Shown here piece after piece: positions 43,585 through 51,436 of a DNA stretch of 64,000 nucleotides; position 1 is the stretch's first letter, and each line of letters opens with the position of its first letter. The notes beneath the pieces are model-generated. The model was not told the origin of the DNA, did not search any database, and was given only the letters and a program-made list of their open reading frames with translations. The stretch comes from an uncultured Lachnospiraceae bacterium. GTDB lineage: Bacteria > Bacillota > Clostridia > Lachnospirales > Lachnospiraceae. Location of the stretch: the NCBI GenBank assembly GCA_948470755.1, contig CAOKPU010000003.1, positions 1-64,000 on the forward strand, in the 5' to 3' direction. Made by a program: the position numbers and the translations under genes.

Positions 43585-44676
43585 TCATTGTCTTACCACT
43601 GATCCCCGCTCTATAATCTTTGCATCAAACTCATAAGTCCCGTCATAACCAGGGTCCTGGATCATTTTCAATAAATTAAGCGCCGCCTTTTCTCCCAGCT
43701 TGTCTTTCGGATGGGGAATTGAAGTCAAAGCCACATCCCCTAACAACGCCAGTTCCGAATCGTCAATACTCACAAAAGAAATATCCTCCGGCATCCGGAT
43801 ATCCACGCTGTTAAGAATAGACGCCGCCTCAAAAGCAATCTGATCATTATAGCATACTGCTGCCGTACATCCGCCCAGCCGCCCTATCAGCAGGTTCCTA
43901 TATTCCCCCAGCCGCTGCATCATCGCGGTATCAATCCACACAATCCTTGAATCGTCAATTTCTATCCCCGCTTTTTGCAGCGCATCCAGATAGCCGGCAT
44001 AGCGCATATGCCCTTGGCCATCATCTAATTTGAAGATCCCGCCTATTTTACAATGCCCTCTTTCTATCAGATATTCCACCGCTTTTTCCCCCGCCATCCT
44101 GTCATTTAACGAAACATGAGGGATCGCAAGCCCCGGATAGTAACTGTTGATAAAAATAATCGGGATTTTTCTCTGCCGCAGCCTTTCATATAAAGGCAGA
44201 TTAGGATTCGGAAGCCCGCTTTTTGTCGTCTCCATGATGATTCCTGCCACCTCATCCCTGCTCAAGATGTCTTCCAATATCGTTTTTTCCCTGCTGATCT
44301 GGTTATTTGTAAAAGCAATCTGAACGGAATAGCCATTTTCAAATAGTACCTTTTCTATCCCTTGTATTGTTTTTGGAAAAATATAACCGTCCACATATGT
44401 AGTCACTACGGCAATCCTTGTCTTATTTTCCAGGTTTTCCTGCCGTATATTGCTGACGTAAGTCCCGCTCCCCCGTTTTCTGACAAGGACCCCTTCCTCC
44501 TCCAATATGCCGACCGCATGGCGGACAGTCTGTCTGCTGACCTGAAACATTTCCTTAAGCCTGTTCTCTGAATATATTTTCTGCCCGGGAAGAAATTTTT
44601 TAGATCTGATCTGTTCCTGTATCCAATCCACGAGTCCTACATATTTCGGTTGCTTTTTTCCCATCTCCCCAACCAT
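43585..44676 (-). CDS. araR: AraR-type repressor (GntR HTH plus LacI-like sugar domain)
   Basis: 363 residues. A GntR winged helix (about 10-75, 'YSENRLKEMFQVSRQTVRHA') is fused to a LacI/periplasmic-binding-type effector domain ('IAVVTTYVDGYIFPKTIQGI', 'VSLNDRMAGEKAVEYLIERG', 'ISFVSIDDSELA'). This fusion is diagnostic of AraR, the L-arabinose repressor of Bacillus and Clostridia. It heads the pentose block and has a clear promoter at 44713. Confidence 0.9.
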   Translation of the reverse strand: MVGEMGKKQPKYVGLVDWIQEQIRSKKFLPGQKIYSENRLKEMFQVSRQTVRHAVGILEEEGVLVRKRGSGTYVSNIRQENLENKTRIAVVTTYVDGYIFPKTIQGIEKVLFENGYSVQIAFTNNQISREKTILEDILSRDEVAGIIMETTKSGLPNPNLPLYERLRQRKIPIIFINSYYPGLAIPHVSLNDRMAGEKAVEYLIERGHCKIGGIFKLDDGQGHMRYAGYLDALQKAGIEIDDSRIVWIDTAMMQRLGEYRNLLIGRLGGCTAAVCYNDQIAFEAASILNSVDIRMPEDISFVSIDDSELALLGDVALTSIPHPKDKLGEKAALNLLKMIQDPGYDGTYEFDAKIIERGSVVRQ

Positions 44677-44712
44677 GCCCTTTCCGCTTTATCCGCGTAT
44701 ACTGTGCTTTTT

Positions 44713-44741
44713 ATTCTAACACCAGTTTATTATAAAATCAA
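44713..44741 (-). promoter_or_regulatory. araR promoter
   Basis: TTGATT (44741-44736), 17 bases, TAGAAT (44718-44713) on the minus strand. A short palindrome TGTATCTATACA (44780-44791) further upstream could be an operator. Confidence 0.55.
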
Positions 44742-44842
44742 TTTCCTATCGCTATTTAAAAAACACCAATTGTCCAAGTTGTATCTATACATTTTTTCTT
44801 TTTTCATACATATATTGAAAGAAACAACATCAGGTAATTCCA

Positions 44843-46861
44843 TTGAAAAATATTACTTTTTCCCGAAAACTCAAAGCCTCATTATGCGCCATTGCTTTAT
44901 TTGTAGCTTTCTCTGCGTTCGCAGTCTTTTTCTTAAGCAGGGACGCCGCAGATTTCCGCCGTTTCTGCAACGATTTTTTCGCCTCGGAACTTAAAGGGAA
45001 TACCTTGAACATGCACTATACGATCGCCGACCCTTCCAGTTACGGCATCCAATCTTACACTCCCACTCTTCCTTCTTATTCCAAAGAACGCAGGAAGAAT
45101 TCCTTGGAAGAATTAGCATCCGCTATAGACACATTACATACCATAGACGTTTCCAAACTGGATGCACAAAATGCTTACATCCATCGGCTGCTTTTACCCT
45201 ATTTGGAAAATGAGCAACGCGGTATGCTGCTATATTATTATGCCAATCCCCTCTCCCCCTCTTCCGGGATGCAGTCGCAGCTTCCCATCCTGCTTGCAGA
45301 ATACGCCTTCCGAAGCAAACAGGATATTGAAGATTATCTTTCCCTACTGGATCAGACGGACTCTTATTTTGAGGGAATTATTTCTTATTTAAAAGACCAA
45401 TCGGCCGAAGGCCTTTTTATGCCCGATTACTCCGTAGACAAAGTCATAGCCCAATGCGATACCATTATGGACGGCAGGCTATTAGAATCCGGCAGCCATT
45501 TTTTGAATTCTACTTTTGAAGAACGGCTGGACGGCCTAATGGAACAAGGCATCATCACGGAAAAGGAAAAACATGCTTACTTATCCGAGAATTCCCGCCT
45601 GCTGACTACCGTAATGCTCCCCGCCTATCAAAAGATGGGGGACGAACTTCTTCTCTTAAAAGGAACCGGGAAAAATGAAAACGGGCTTTCCTATTATCCC
45701 AATGGGAAAGACTATTACCTTTACCTTATACAATCCAATACCGGCTCATACCGCAACATAAAGGAAATAAAAAACCTCCTTCTGCAGGATTTTGAAGAAA
45801 GCCTCCAGTCCATGCGTTCCCTATTGCAATATAACCCCGGGCTTTTATCCTCCGCCAGCCTTCCTTCCGGTCCTTTTGCTTACAGCGAACCGGCAGATAT
45901 GCTTAAAAACCTCCAGCAGATGATGGTTACGGATTTTCCCGCTTTATCGGATGTGGCCGATAGCTCCATGCCCGTCTGTACCGTAAAATCCATTTCCAAG
46001 AATCTCCAGGAATATTGCAGCCCGGCTTTTTATCTGACTCCTCCTTTAGATGCTAATAAAGAAAATGTCATTTATATTAACCCTAAAAACAACCCTTATG
46101 GCGTGGAACTATATACAACCTTAGCCCATGAAGGCTATCCCGGCCATCTCTATCAGACAGTGTACAGTCAGCTTTCCTTTCAGAAAGAAGGAGTAAACCC
46201 TATCCGGTGCCTGTTGTCTTACGGCGGGTACGTGGAAGGATGGGCTATGTATGTAGAATTAAAATCTTACGATTATGCCAAAGCTTTAATGAAACAGACC
46301 GCACCGGAAACAGAAGCCCTTTATGAGCTTTACAAATTGGACAGAAAAATACAGCTCTCCCTTTATTCCCTGCTGGATATCGCGATCCACTACGAAGGAG
46401 CCACTTATGCCCAAGCACATAAGATGCTTTCTTCCGTAGGGATTTCCGATCCTTCCACGACCCGTTCCATCTATGAGTATATTGTGGAAGAACCAACTAA
46501 CTATCTAAAATATTATCTTGGCTACCTGGAAATCATGCATCTGAAAACGGAAGCAAAAAAGCTTTGGGGCGATGGCTATAGCGAATACAGATTCCATAAA
46601 TTTTATCTGGAAAACGGGCCTGCCGACTTCTCCAACCTGAGATTGCAGCTTACATCGCCCTCCCTTACCAGCCGGCCCGTAAACAACGGATACCACGCTT
46701 TGCGAGACATCCTTATGTTCAATCAAATATCCCAGAGGCTGCACCAGCCTCTGGGATATGTTTATTTTACCATTATACATGATCCATTTCCTTTTCCAGT
46801 TTCCCGACCATTTTTTCAATGCACCCATCTTCAAAAGGGCTTTCCAACCCCACCTCCTTAA
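44843..46861 (+). CDS. DUF885-family membrane-anchored metallopeptidase, ORF runs through a terminator
   Basis: 672 codons starting at TTG 44843. One N-terminal membrane helix (about 12-32) precedes a DUF885 domain with zinc site 'AHEGYPGHLYQ' and 'GGYVEGWAMYVE'. The family domain appears to end near 'FHKFYLENGPADF' (about residue 595). The frame then continues for some 70 non-conserved residues, through the strong terminator hairpin at 46727 and 89 bases into the convergent M3 peptidase gene. The natural stop seems to have been lost, so the true protein end is doubtful. Confidence 0.82.
   Translation: MKNITFSRKLKASLCAIALFVAFSAFAVFFLSRDAADFRRFCNDFFASELKGNTLNMHYTIADPSSYGIQSYTPTLPSYSKERRKNSLEELASAIDTLHTIDVSKLDAQNAYIHRLLLPYLENEQRGMLLYYYANPLSPSSGMQSQLPILLAEYAFRSKQDIEDYLSLLDQTDSYFEGIISYLKDQSAEGLFMPDYSVDKVIAQCDTIMDGRLLESGSHFLNSTFEERLDGLMEQGIITEKEKHAYLSENSRLLTTVMLPAYQKMGDELLLLKGTGKNENGLSYYPNGKDYYLYLIQSNTGSYRNIKEIKNLLLQDFEESLQSMRSLLQYNPGLLSSASLPSGPFAYSEPADMLKNLQQMMVTDFPALSDVADSSMPVCTVKSISKNLQEYCSPAFYLTPPLDANKENVIYINPKNNPYGVELYTTLAHEGYPGHLYQTVYSQLSFQKEGVNPIRCLLSYGGYVEGWAMYVELKSYDYAKALMKQTAPETEALYELYKLDRKIQLSLYSLLDIAIHYEGATYAQAHKMLSSVGISDPSTTRSIYEYIVEEPTNYLKYYLGYLEIMHLKTEAKKLWGDGYSEYRFHKFYLENGPADFSNLRLQLTSPSLTSRPVNNGYHALRDILMFNQISQRLHQPLGYVYFTIIHDPFPFPVSRPFFQCTHLQKGFPTPPP
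46727..46768. terminator. Bidirectional terminator between the two peptidase genes
   Basis: A perfect 14-bp stem ATATCCCAGAGGCT with loop GCACC (46727-46759), followed on the plus strand by GTTTATTTT. On the minus strand it begins 13 bases after the M3 peptidase stop. It lies inside the DUF885 reading frame. Confidence 0.85.
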
Positions 46862-48452
46862 GCATATCCGTAAAAAACCCGGATGCGGACAACCGGCAAA
46901 GTTTTAAATAACTTTCCCACGCCTTGCCATAATCCTCATCCATCATGGCTTTATACTGGAAAGCGCAAGTCTGGGCAAGGCAATAGTCTATATAATAAAA
47001 TGGATAATCATAAATATGCAGTTGTTTCTGCCAAAATCCGCCTTTTGCAAAAAAGCCGTCTTCTCCATAATCCATATGAGGGCGGTATACCTTTTCCAAC
47101 TCCAGCCATGCCTTCCGCCTCTCCTCCGGCAGCATTTCCGGATTCTCATATACAATATGCTGGAACTCGTCTACCATGCATCCATAGGGGATAAAAGCCG
47201 CCGCATCCTCCAAATGCATATTACGGTAATCCTCCGCCCGGCCGCCAAAAAACAGATCTATCCATTTTTCCGCAAAAAACTCCATGGACATCGAATGGAT
47301 TTCCGCAGTTTCCATCGTAATATCCCTATGCTCCCGTATCGGGTCTTTACCGGACAAATAACCTTGAAATGCATGGCCGCACTCATGGGTAATCACGTCC
47401 ACATCCCCGCTGGTCCCGTTAAAATTCGCAAATATAAAAGGGGCTTTATATTCCGGCAGGAACGTCATATATCCTCCCGCCTTTTTCGTCTTCCTGCCCA
47501 ATACGTCAAACAGTTGGTTTTCCGTCATAAAAACAAAAAATTCCTTTGTTTCCGGCGACATTTCCGAATACATCCGGCATCCGGCCTTGATGATCTCTTC
47601 CGGATCCCCTATAGGCGCAGGATTCCCATCCGGAAAGTATACCCCGGCGTCTATATAGGATAACCGATCCAGGCCAAGACGTTTCCTTCTCCTCTCATGC
47701 ATTTTCTCGGCAAAAGGGACAAAATATTGCTTAATCTGCCGCCTGTAATTCTCAACCATCTTCTTATCATAACAATTACGGTTCATCCGGTAATAACCAA
47801 GCTCCACATAATTGTCATATCCCATCTGCTTAGCCTGCTCCGTCCTGTTTTTTACCAGTTTATCATAAATATCATCCAATTCATCTTCTATGGATGCAAA
47901 GAACGCGCTGTATTTCCCATACGCCTTCTTCCTCACATCCCTGTCGCTGCTCGTAAGATAAGGCTTTAACAAAGACAGATTCAAGACATCCCCTTCCCAT
48001 TCAATCTTTGCACCGGCAATCAGTTTATCATACTTCGTAGTCAATGCATTCTCTTCCTGTTTCAATGGGATCAGCTTTTCGTCAAAAGATTTTAGCTGAA
48101 GCTCCATATTTTTAAACGCTACTTTCCCAATCTTTTCTTCTAAATAATCGCGGTAAGGGGAGTGATACATTTCCTGCTGGTATTCCACTGACAAATTGGC
48201 CAGCTTCGGCTGTATTTCATCATAATATTCCTTTTCTGCGCTGTAGAATCCATCCGTAGTATCGATATCATGACGAATATGGGCAATCGTCATCATTGTC
48301 CCGATTTTATCATTCAGCGCATAATATCTCTCATGTATTTTAAATTGCCCTTCCCCGCTTTCCGCCATCCGGAAATCCTCTATAATCTTACGGTACTCTT
48401 TTTCCACCTTCTCGTATTCCACCCTCTGATAAGGCATATCCCTGAATTTCAT
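46773..48452 (-). CDS. M3-family oligoendopeptidase
   Basis: 559 residues. Zinc motif 'HECGHAFQ' with a downstream Glu ('ETAEIHSMSMEFFAEKW') and the terminal 'YPFYYIDYCLAQTCAFQYK' are typical of M3 oligoendopeptidases (PepF/YjfA-like). It is cytoplasmic, with no signal peptide, and cleaves short peptides. The MarR gene lies 51 bases upstream on the same strand. Confidence 0.93.
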   Translation of the reverse strand: MKFRDMPYQRVEYEKVEKEYRKIIEDFRMAESGEGQFKIHERYYALNDKIGTMMTIAHIRHDIDTTDGFYSAEKEYYDEIQPKLANLSVEYQQEMYHSPYRDYLEEKIGKVAFKNMELQLKSFDEKLIPLKQEENALTTKYDKLIAGAKIEWEGDVLNLSLLKPYLTSSDRDVRKKAYGKYSAFFASIEDELDDIYDKLVKNRTEQAKQMGYDNYVELGYYRMNRNCYDKKMVENYRRQIKQYFVPFAEKMHERRRKRLGLDRLSYIDAGVYFPDGNPAPIGDPEEIIKAGCRMYSEMSPETKEFFVFMTENQLFDVLGRKTKKAGGYMTFLPEYKAPFIFANFNGTSGDVDVITHECGHAFQGYLSGKDPIREHRDITMETAEIHSMSMEFFAEKWIDLFFGGRAEDYRNMHLEDAAAFIPYGCMVDEFQHIVYENPEMLPEERRKAWLELEKVYRPHMDYGEDGFFAKGGFWQKQLHIYDYPFYYIDYCLAQTCAFQYKAMMDEDYGKAWESYLKLCRLSASGFFTDMLKEVGLESPFEDGCIEKMVGKLEKEMDHV

Positions 48453-48503
48453 ATAAAACCATTCCTTTCTTTGGCGTCCGCCCGCTTCAAACTATTCTTT
48501 CCC

Positions 48504-48947
48504 TTATTCCGCCGCCTTATCCCTGAAAAACCGGTTCAGATTCTTTAACGCTTTTTCCAGAATAACCTTTTCTTCTTCTGTCAGACGTTCCATTACCGCT
48601 TCGATCATCTCTTCATGAAAACGTTGATGATGCCGGAAAGCCTTCACTCCCTTCTTTGATAAAGATACTAAAACAACACGCCTGTCTTCTTCGCTTCTCA
48701 CCCGGTCCGCAAGCCCTTTTTTCACCAGACTGTTTACTGATATCGTCAAAGTCCCTGTCGTCACACCGAGTTCTTTGGCAACGGCCGTCATATTTTTAGG
48801 GCTGCCAATGCCAATCGCTTCGATAACATGCATGTCGTTTGTCGTCACATTCTTATATTCTTCCGTCCTGATTGCCTGTTCCTCAATGGTATTAATATTG
48901 CGGAACAGTTTGACAAATATTTCATTTAATGTTTGTTCTATTTCCAC
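48504..48947 (-). CDS. MarR-family transcription regulator
   Basis: 147 residues with the MarR winged helix ('MTAVAKELGVTTGTLTISVN', 'LVKKGLADRVRSEEDRRVVL'). It has a clear promoter whose -10 overlaps a perfect palindrome, suggesting autorepression. It could also control the M3 peptidase gene downstream. Confidence 0.92.
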   Translation of the reverse strand: MEIEQTLNEIFVKLFRNINTIEEQAIRTEEYKNVTTNDMHVIEAIGIGSPKNMTAVAKELGVTTGTLTISVNSLVKKGLADRVRSEEDRRVVLVSLSKKGVKAFRHHQRFHEEMIEAVMERLTEEEKVILEKALKNLNRFFRDKAAE

Positions 48948-48970
48948 CTTACCACACTCCGTATACAGCT

Positions 48971-49000
48971 AGTATACCATGGTATTTCTTTGAAGGTCAA
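48971..49000 (-). promoter_or_regulatory. MarR promoter with palindromic operator
   Basis: TTGACC (49000-48995), 18 bases, TATACT (48976-48971). The perfect palindrome ATACCATGGTAT (48974-48985) covers part of the -10 and spacer, the expected place for a MarR-dimer site. Confidence 0.65.
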
Positions 49001-49023
49001 ATTTATTTTAGATTTGTATGCCT

Positions 49024-49461
49024 TTAAATGAGGGATTCCTCCTCCCTTGTATCTGTACCCAATAGTTCTGACAGTACATCATCCGTCACCGCAATGCTTC
49101 TCTTTTTCTCCGTCTTTTGTCCGTACTTCTCCTCGTCTTCGTGAATCCGCTCCTGCATATCGTCAATCGCTTTATCGACGCTGCGCATTATTTTATTCCA
49201 TTGCTTCATCGTATAGGAAGCGGCGCCAATAGGGAACGAAGGTTCCGTCTCGCCTCTTTTTACCTTTTCCATTATTTCCCGCTTCCGCAGTCTAATGAAT
49301 TCCATTTTCTCCTCGGTATCCGCTTCCCCGATATCGCCGATTCTTTCTATTATGTCCTTTATGCTTTCGCCGTCCTTTTCCTTTTTCCTGGTCCCTTTGC
49401 CGGCAGAAAAAACGCCGTTCTCTATATAGAAGTTACTTTGTGTATTAGAAATCCCACTCAT
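49024..49461 (-). CDS. Unknown charged helical protein, last gene of the sigma operon
   Basis: 145 residues, hydrophilic, largely helical, no membrane segment. N-terminus 'MSGISNTQSNFYIENGVF'; the middle ('FPIGAASYTMKQWNKIMRSV') looks like a short structured element. GGAGG stands seven bases before the ATG. I do not recognise a family. It is the third of three unknown genes after the sigma factor gene. Confidence 0.65.
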   Translation of the reverse strand: MSGISNTQSNFYIENGVFSAGKGTRKKEKDGESIKDIIERIGDIGEADTEEKMEFIRLRKREIMEKVKRGETEPSFPIGAASYTMKQWNKIMRSVDKAIDDMQERIHEDEEKYGQKTEKKRSIAVTDDVLSELLGTDTREEESLI

Positions 49462-49472
49462 ATCCCATCCTC

Positions 49473-50204
49473 CTATTTCCTGTCTTCCTGATCATTTCCC
49501 CTTTCCCCGGCTTCCTTCGGCGAAGGGATGCCGCTTTCATTTTCCCCGATAAGGGCCTCCAACTGCCATTCTTCCAAAGAGAAAATGCCCTTTTCCATTT
49601 CCGCACCCTCATATCCGTTAAAACCATTTGTTTTCCCGCTTTTTTCCGCCGCCTTTTTTGCGCTTTCGCCGCTATCGGCATTCTGCTCTTCACTGCTCTT
49701 GCCAATGCCGTCTTCCATCTCTTCAATCTCATGTTTCATCTGCTGTATTTTCCCATCCAGCTTAATCGCCCGTAGAATACGGTTAATATCCTCCGGGGAA
49801 AACATACCGATCGCTTTCGCCAAATCCCCTATGCTATCCCTGTTTACCATCAGACAACCGCCTTCCGAAAGCGGAATACGGATGACCTGTTCCATATGGT
49901 TTAAATCTATATTTCCAAGACAAAGCCATTTTCTCTGATGATCCAAAGTAAATACGGCTCCATTATATTCTATAACGCCTGAATCATTCGCCAAATAAGA
50001 ATAAGGCGCTCCCTGATTCTTTTCCGGGATTGCCCCCTTGCCTACTTCCAGCAGCTTTTCCGCATTCCTTTCTGCCGGATTTTCCACAAAAGTCCCCTTC
50101 ATCCCTTCCAGTCCCGCCTGTTCCCCATTATCTCCTGCGCACTTTCTCCTTAAAGCTTCCCTAAGATAAAATTCGCTTGAAAACCCGATTCCACTGACTG
50201 CCAT
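49473..50204 (-). CDS. Unknown protein of the sigma operon
   Basis: 243 residues from ATG 50204 (GAGG six bases upstream). The central segment 'YSYLANDSGVIEYNGAVFTL' to 'CLGNIDLNHMEQVIRIPLSE', then 'GMFSPEDINRILRAIKLDGK' looks like a conserved small domain of Lachnospiraceae proteins (possibly DUF3879-like, low certainty). An acidic low-complexity C-terminus follows. No signal peptide. It lies 11 bases before the 49461 gene. Confidence 0.6.
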   Translation of the reverse strand: MAVSGIGFSSEFYLREALRRKCAGDNGEQAGLEGMKGTFVENPAERNAEKLLEVGKGAIPEKNQGAPYSYLANDSGVIEYNGAVFTLDHQRKWLCLGNIDLNHMEQVIRIPLSEGGCLMVNRDSIGDLAKAIGMFSPEDINRILRAIKLDGKIQQMKHEIEEMEDGIGKSSEEQNADSGESAKKAAEKSGKTNGFNGYEGAEMEKGIFSLEEWQLEALIGENESGIPSPKEAGERGNDQEDRK

Positions 50205-50252
50205 TCTCCACCTCATTTCCGGCTGTAACCATACAGCCTAAAACCCTGTTTT

Positions 50253-50813
50253 TTAACAATGTGCTACTGCATACGCTATGCGTTCCATTTCATTCCCGCT
50301 GTCCTGGCGGGAACGCGCCCCATCGAATAAATATGCCTTTACATCACCATCATCGCTCTTTCTTTCAATATAAACCGGACATGCCCCTTCTCCCTTCCCT
50401 TGCCTTTCATCTTTTTTCGCTTTTAAAACATACCCTTCCAGTATGTTGATCTCCACTTTATCGCATTCCTGATAAGGGATCTTCCTCACCGGCACTTCTT
50501 TCGTCTCTTTTACATCTTCCTTTTGATCCACCCGGATATTAACGCTTTCCGCCTTGCTCTGTCCAAGATCCTCCATACGGGCCGCCTTTTTCCTCTCCTC
50601 CCTTCCGGCTTCTTCCCACTTCCCCCGGCACTCTTTCATGGCTTCTTCCTGAATCATAATTTTTTGCAGGCTGTTACGGAAGCTGTCCTCATCCGGCCTC
50701 ACTTTGCTGCTGTTTACAGAAATATCAAAAAGTTTCCTGGTATTTATTTTTCCCGATACACCGCTGATCCCTTTTCCCTCCGCCGCGCTTTTATCCCATT
50801 CATTGATCCGCAT
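50253..50813 (-). CDS. Unknown hydrophilic protein following the sigma factor gene
   Basis: 186 residues from ATG 50813 (AAGGTGG upstream; a GTG at 50822 is less likely). It is very charged and mostly helical at about 40-110, with a C-terminal beta-like part ('CDKVEINILEGYVLKAK', 'VKAYLFDG'). No membrane helix or cysteine motif of an anti-sigma factor. It starts 15 bases after the sigma gene. Family not recognised. Confidence 0.6.
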   Translation of the reverse strand: MRINEWDKSAAEGKGISGVSGKINTRKLFDISVNSSKVRPDEDSFRNSLQKIMIQEEAMKECRGKWEEAGREERKKAARMEDLGQSKAESVNIRVDQKEDVKETKEVPVRKIPYQECDKVEINILEGYVLKAKKDERQGKGEGACPVYIERKSDDGDVKAYLFDGARSRQDSGNEMERIAYAVAHC

Positions 50814-50828
50814 CCTTGCCACCTTCTT

Positions 50829-51371
50829 TCAAAATCCTTTTTCAAAGTTTTCGCCTTTCCCGTAAGGCTTCTTCCCTTCCTCCCCATATAGGATCCGTTC
50901 TTTTATCATTTCCCTGCCCCGCCGCAGCCTCGTCTTCACCGCCCCTTCCCCCAATTCCATTATCCGGGCGATTTCTTTTATGGAATAATCCTCATAATAA
51001 AATAAATACAACGGGTTGCGGTAGGCCGCCGCAAGCTCCATAACATACCGCAGCATTTCGTCTTCTACAGCAAAGGGCATTTTGAAATGCTCCATTTCAT
51101 ATTCCGTCACTTCATCAAATGCAACCGTTTTGGAAAACCACGCGCTTTTCTGGATGTCATAACAGATATTGATCACTACACGGATAAACCATGCCTTCTC
51201 ATGATCCTGGCTTTCAAACGCCGGCTTTGCCTTCAAATATCTGCAAAAAGCCTCCTGCACCACATCCTCCGCATCTGCCTTACTTTTCATATTGGAAAAA
51301 GCAATGCGGTACAATATGTCTTTATATTTCTCAAACGTTTCCTCCGCTTCCTTTTCCTCATTTCTCAGCAT
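50829..51371 (-). CDS. ECF-type RNA polymerase sigma factor
   Basis: 180 residues with sigma regions 2 ('SKADAEDVVQEAFCRYLKAK') and 4 ('YYEDYSIKEIARIMELGEGA', 'VKTRLRRGREMIKERIL') and no region 3, as in extracytoplasmic-function sigma factors. The usual anti-sigma gene is not next to it; three unknown soluble proteins follow. A sigma-W-like promoter lies just upstream, so it probably drives its own expression. Confidence 0.92.
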   Translation of the reverse strand: MLRNEEKEAEETFEKYKDILYRIAFSNMKSKADAEDVVQEAFCRYLKAKPAFESQDHEKAWFIRVVINICYDIQKSAWFSKTVAFDEVTEYEMEHFKMPFAVEDEMLRYVMELAAAYRNPLYLFYYEDYSIKEIARIMELGEGAVKTRLRRGREMIKERILYGEEGKKPYGKGENFEKGF

Positions 51372-51405
51372 AGTAACCCCTCATCCCAAGTTCTTATATA
51401 TGTAA

Positions 51406-51432
51406 TACGATTGATATTCCAAAAAAGTTTCA
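51406..51432 (-). promoter_or_regulatory. ECF-type promoter of the sigma operon
   Basis: TGAAAC (51432-51427), 17 bases, CGTA (51409-51406) continuing as CGTATTA on the minus strand. B. subtilis sigma-W promoters read TGAAAC-N16-CGTA. The start near 51400 leaves about 29 bases to the sigma ATG. It lies immediately after the DUF4015 stop. Confidence 0.55.
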
Positions 51433-51436
51433 GGAT

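Noticed and set aside
43099..43636. Two overlapping plus-strand frames opposite the YesN-like gene
   Set aside because: Antisense shadows of a clear receiver domain.
44780..44791. TGTATCTATACA as an AraR box
   Set aside because: The palindrome is short and does not match the known ATTTGTACGTACAA-type AraR site well; kept only as a remark under the promoter.
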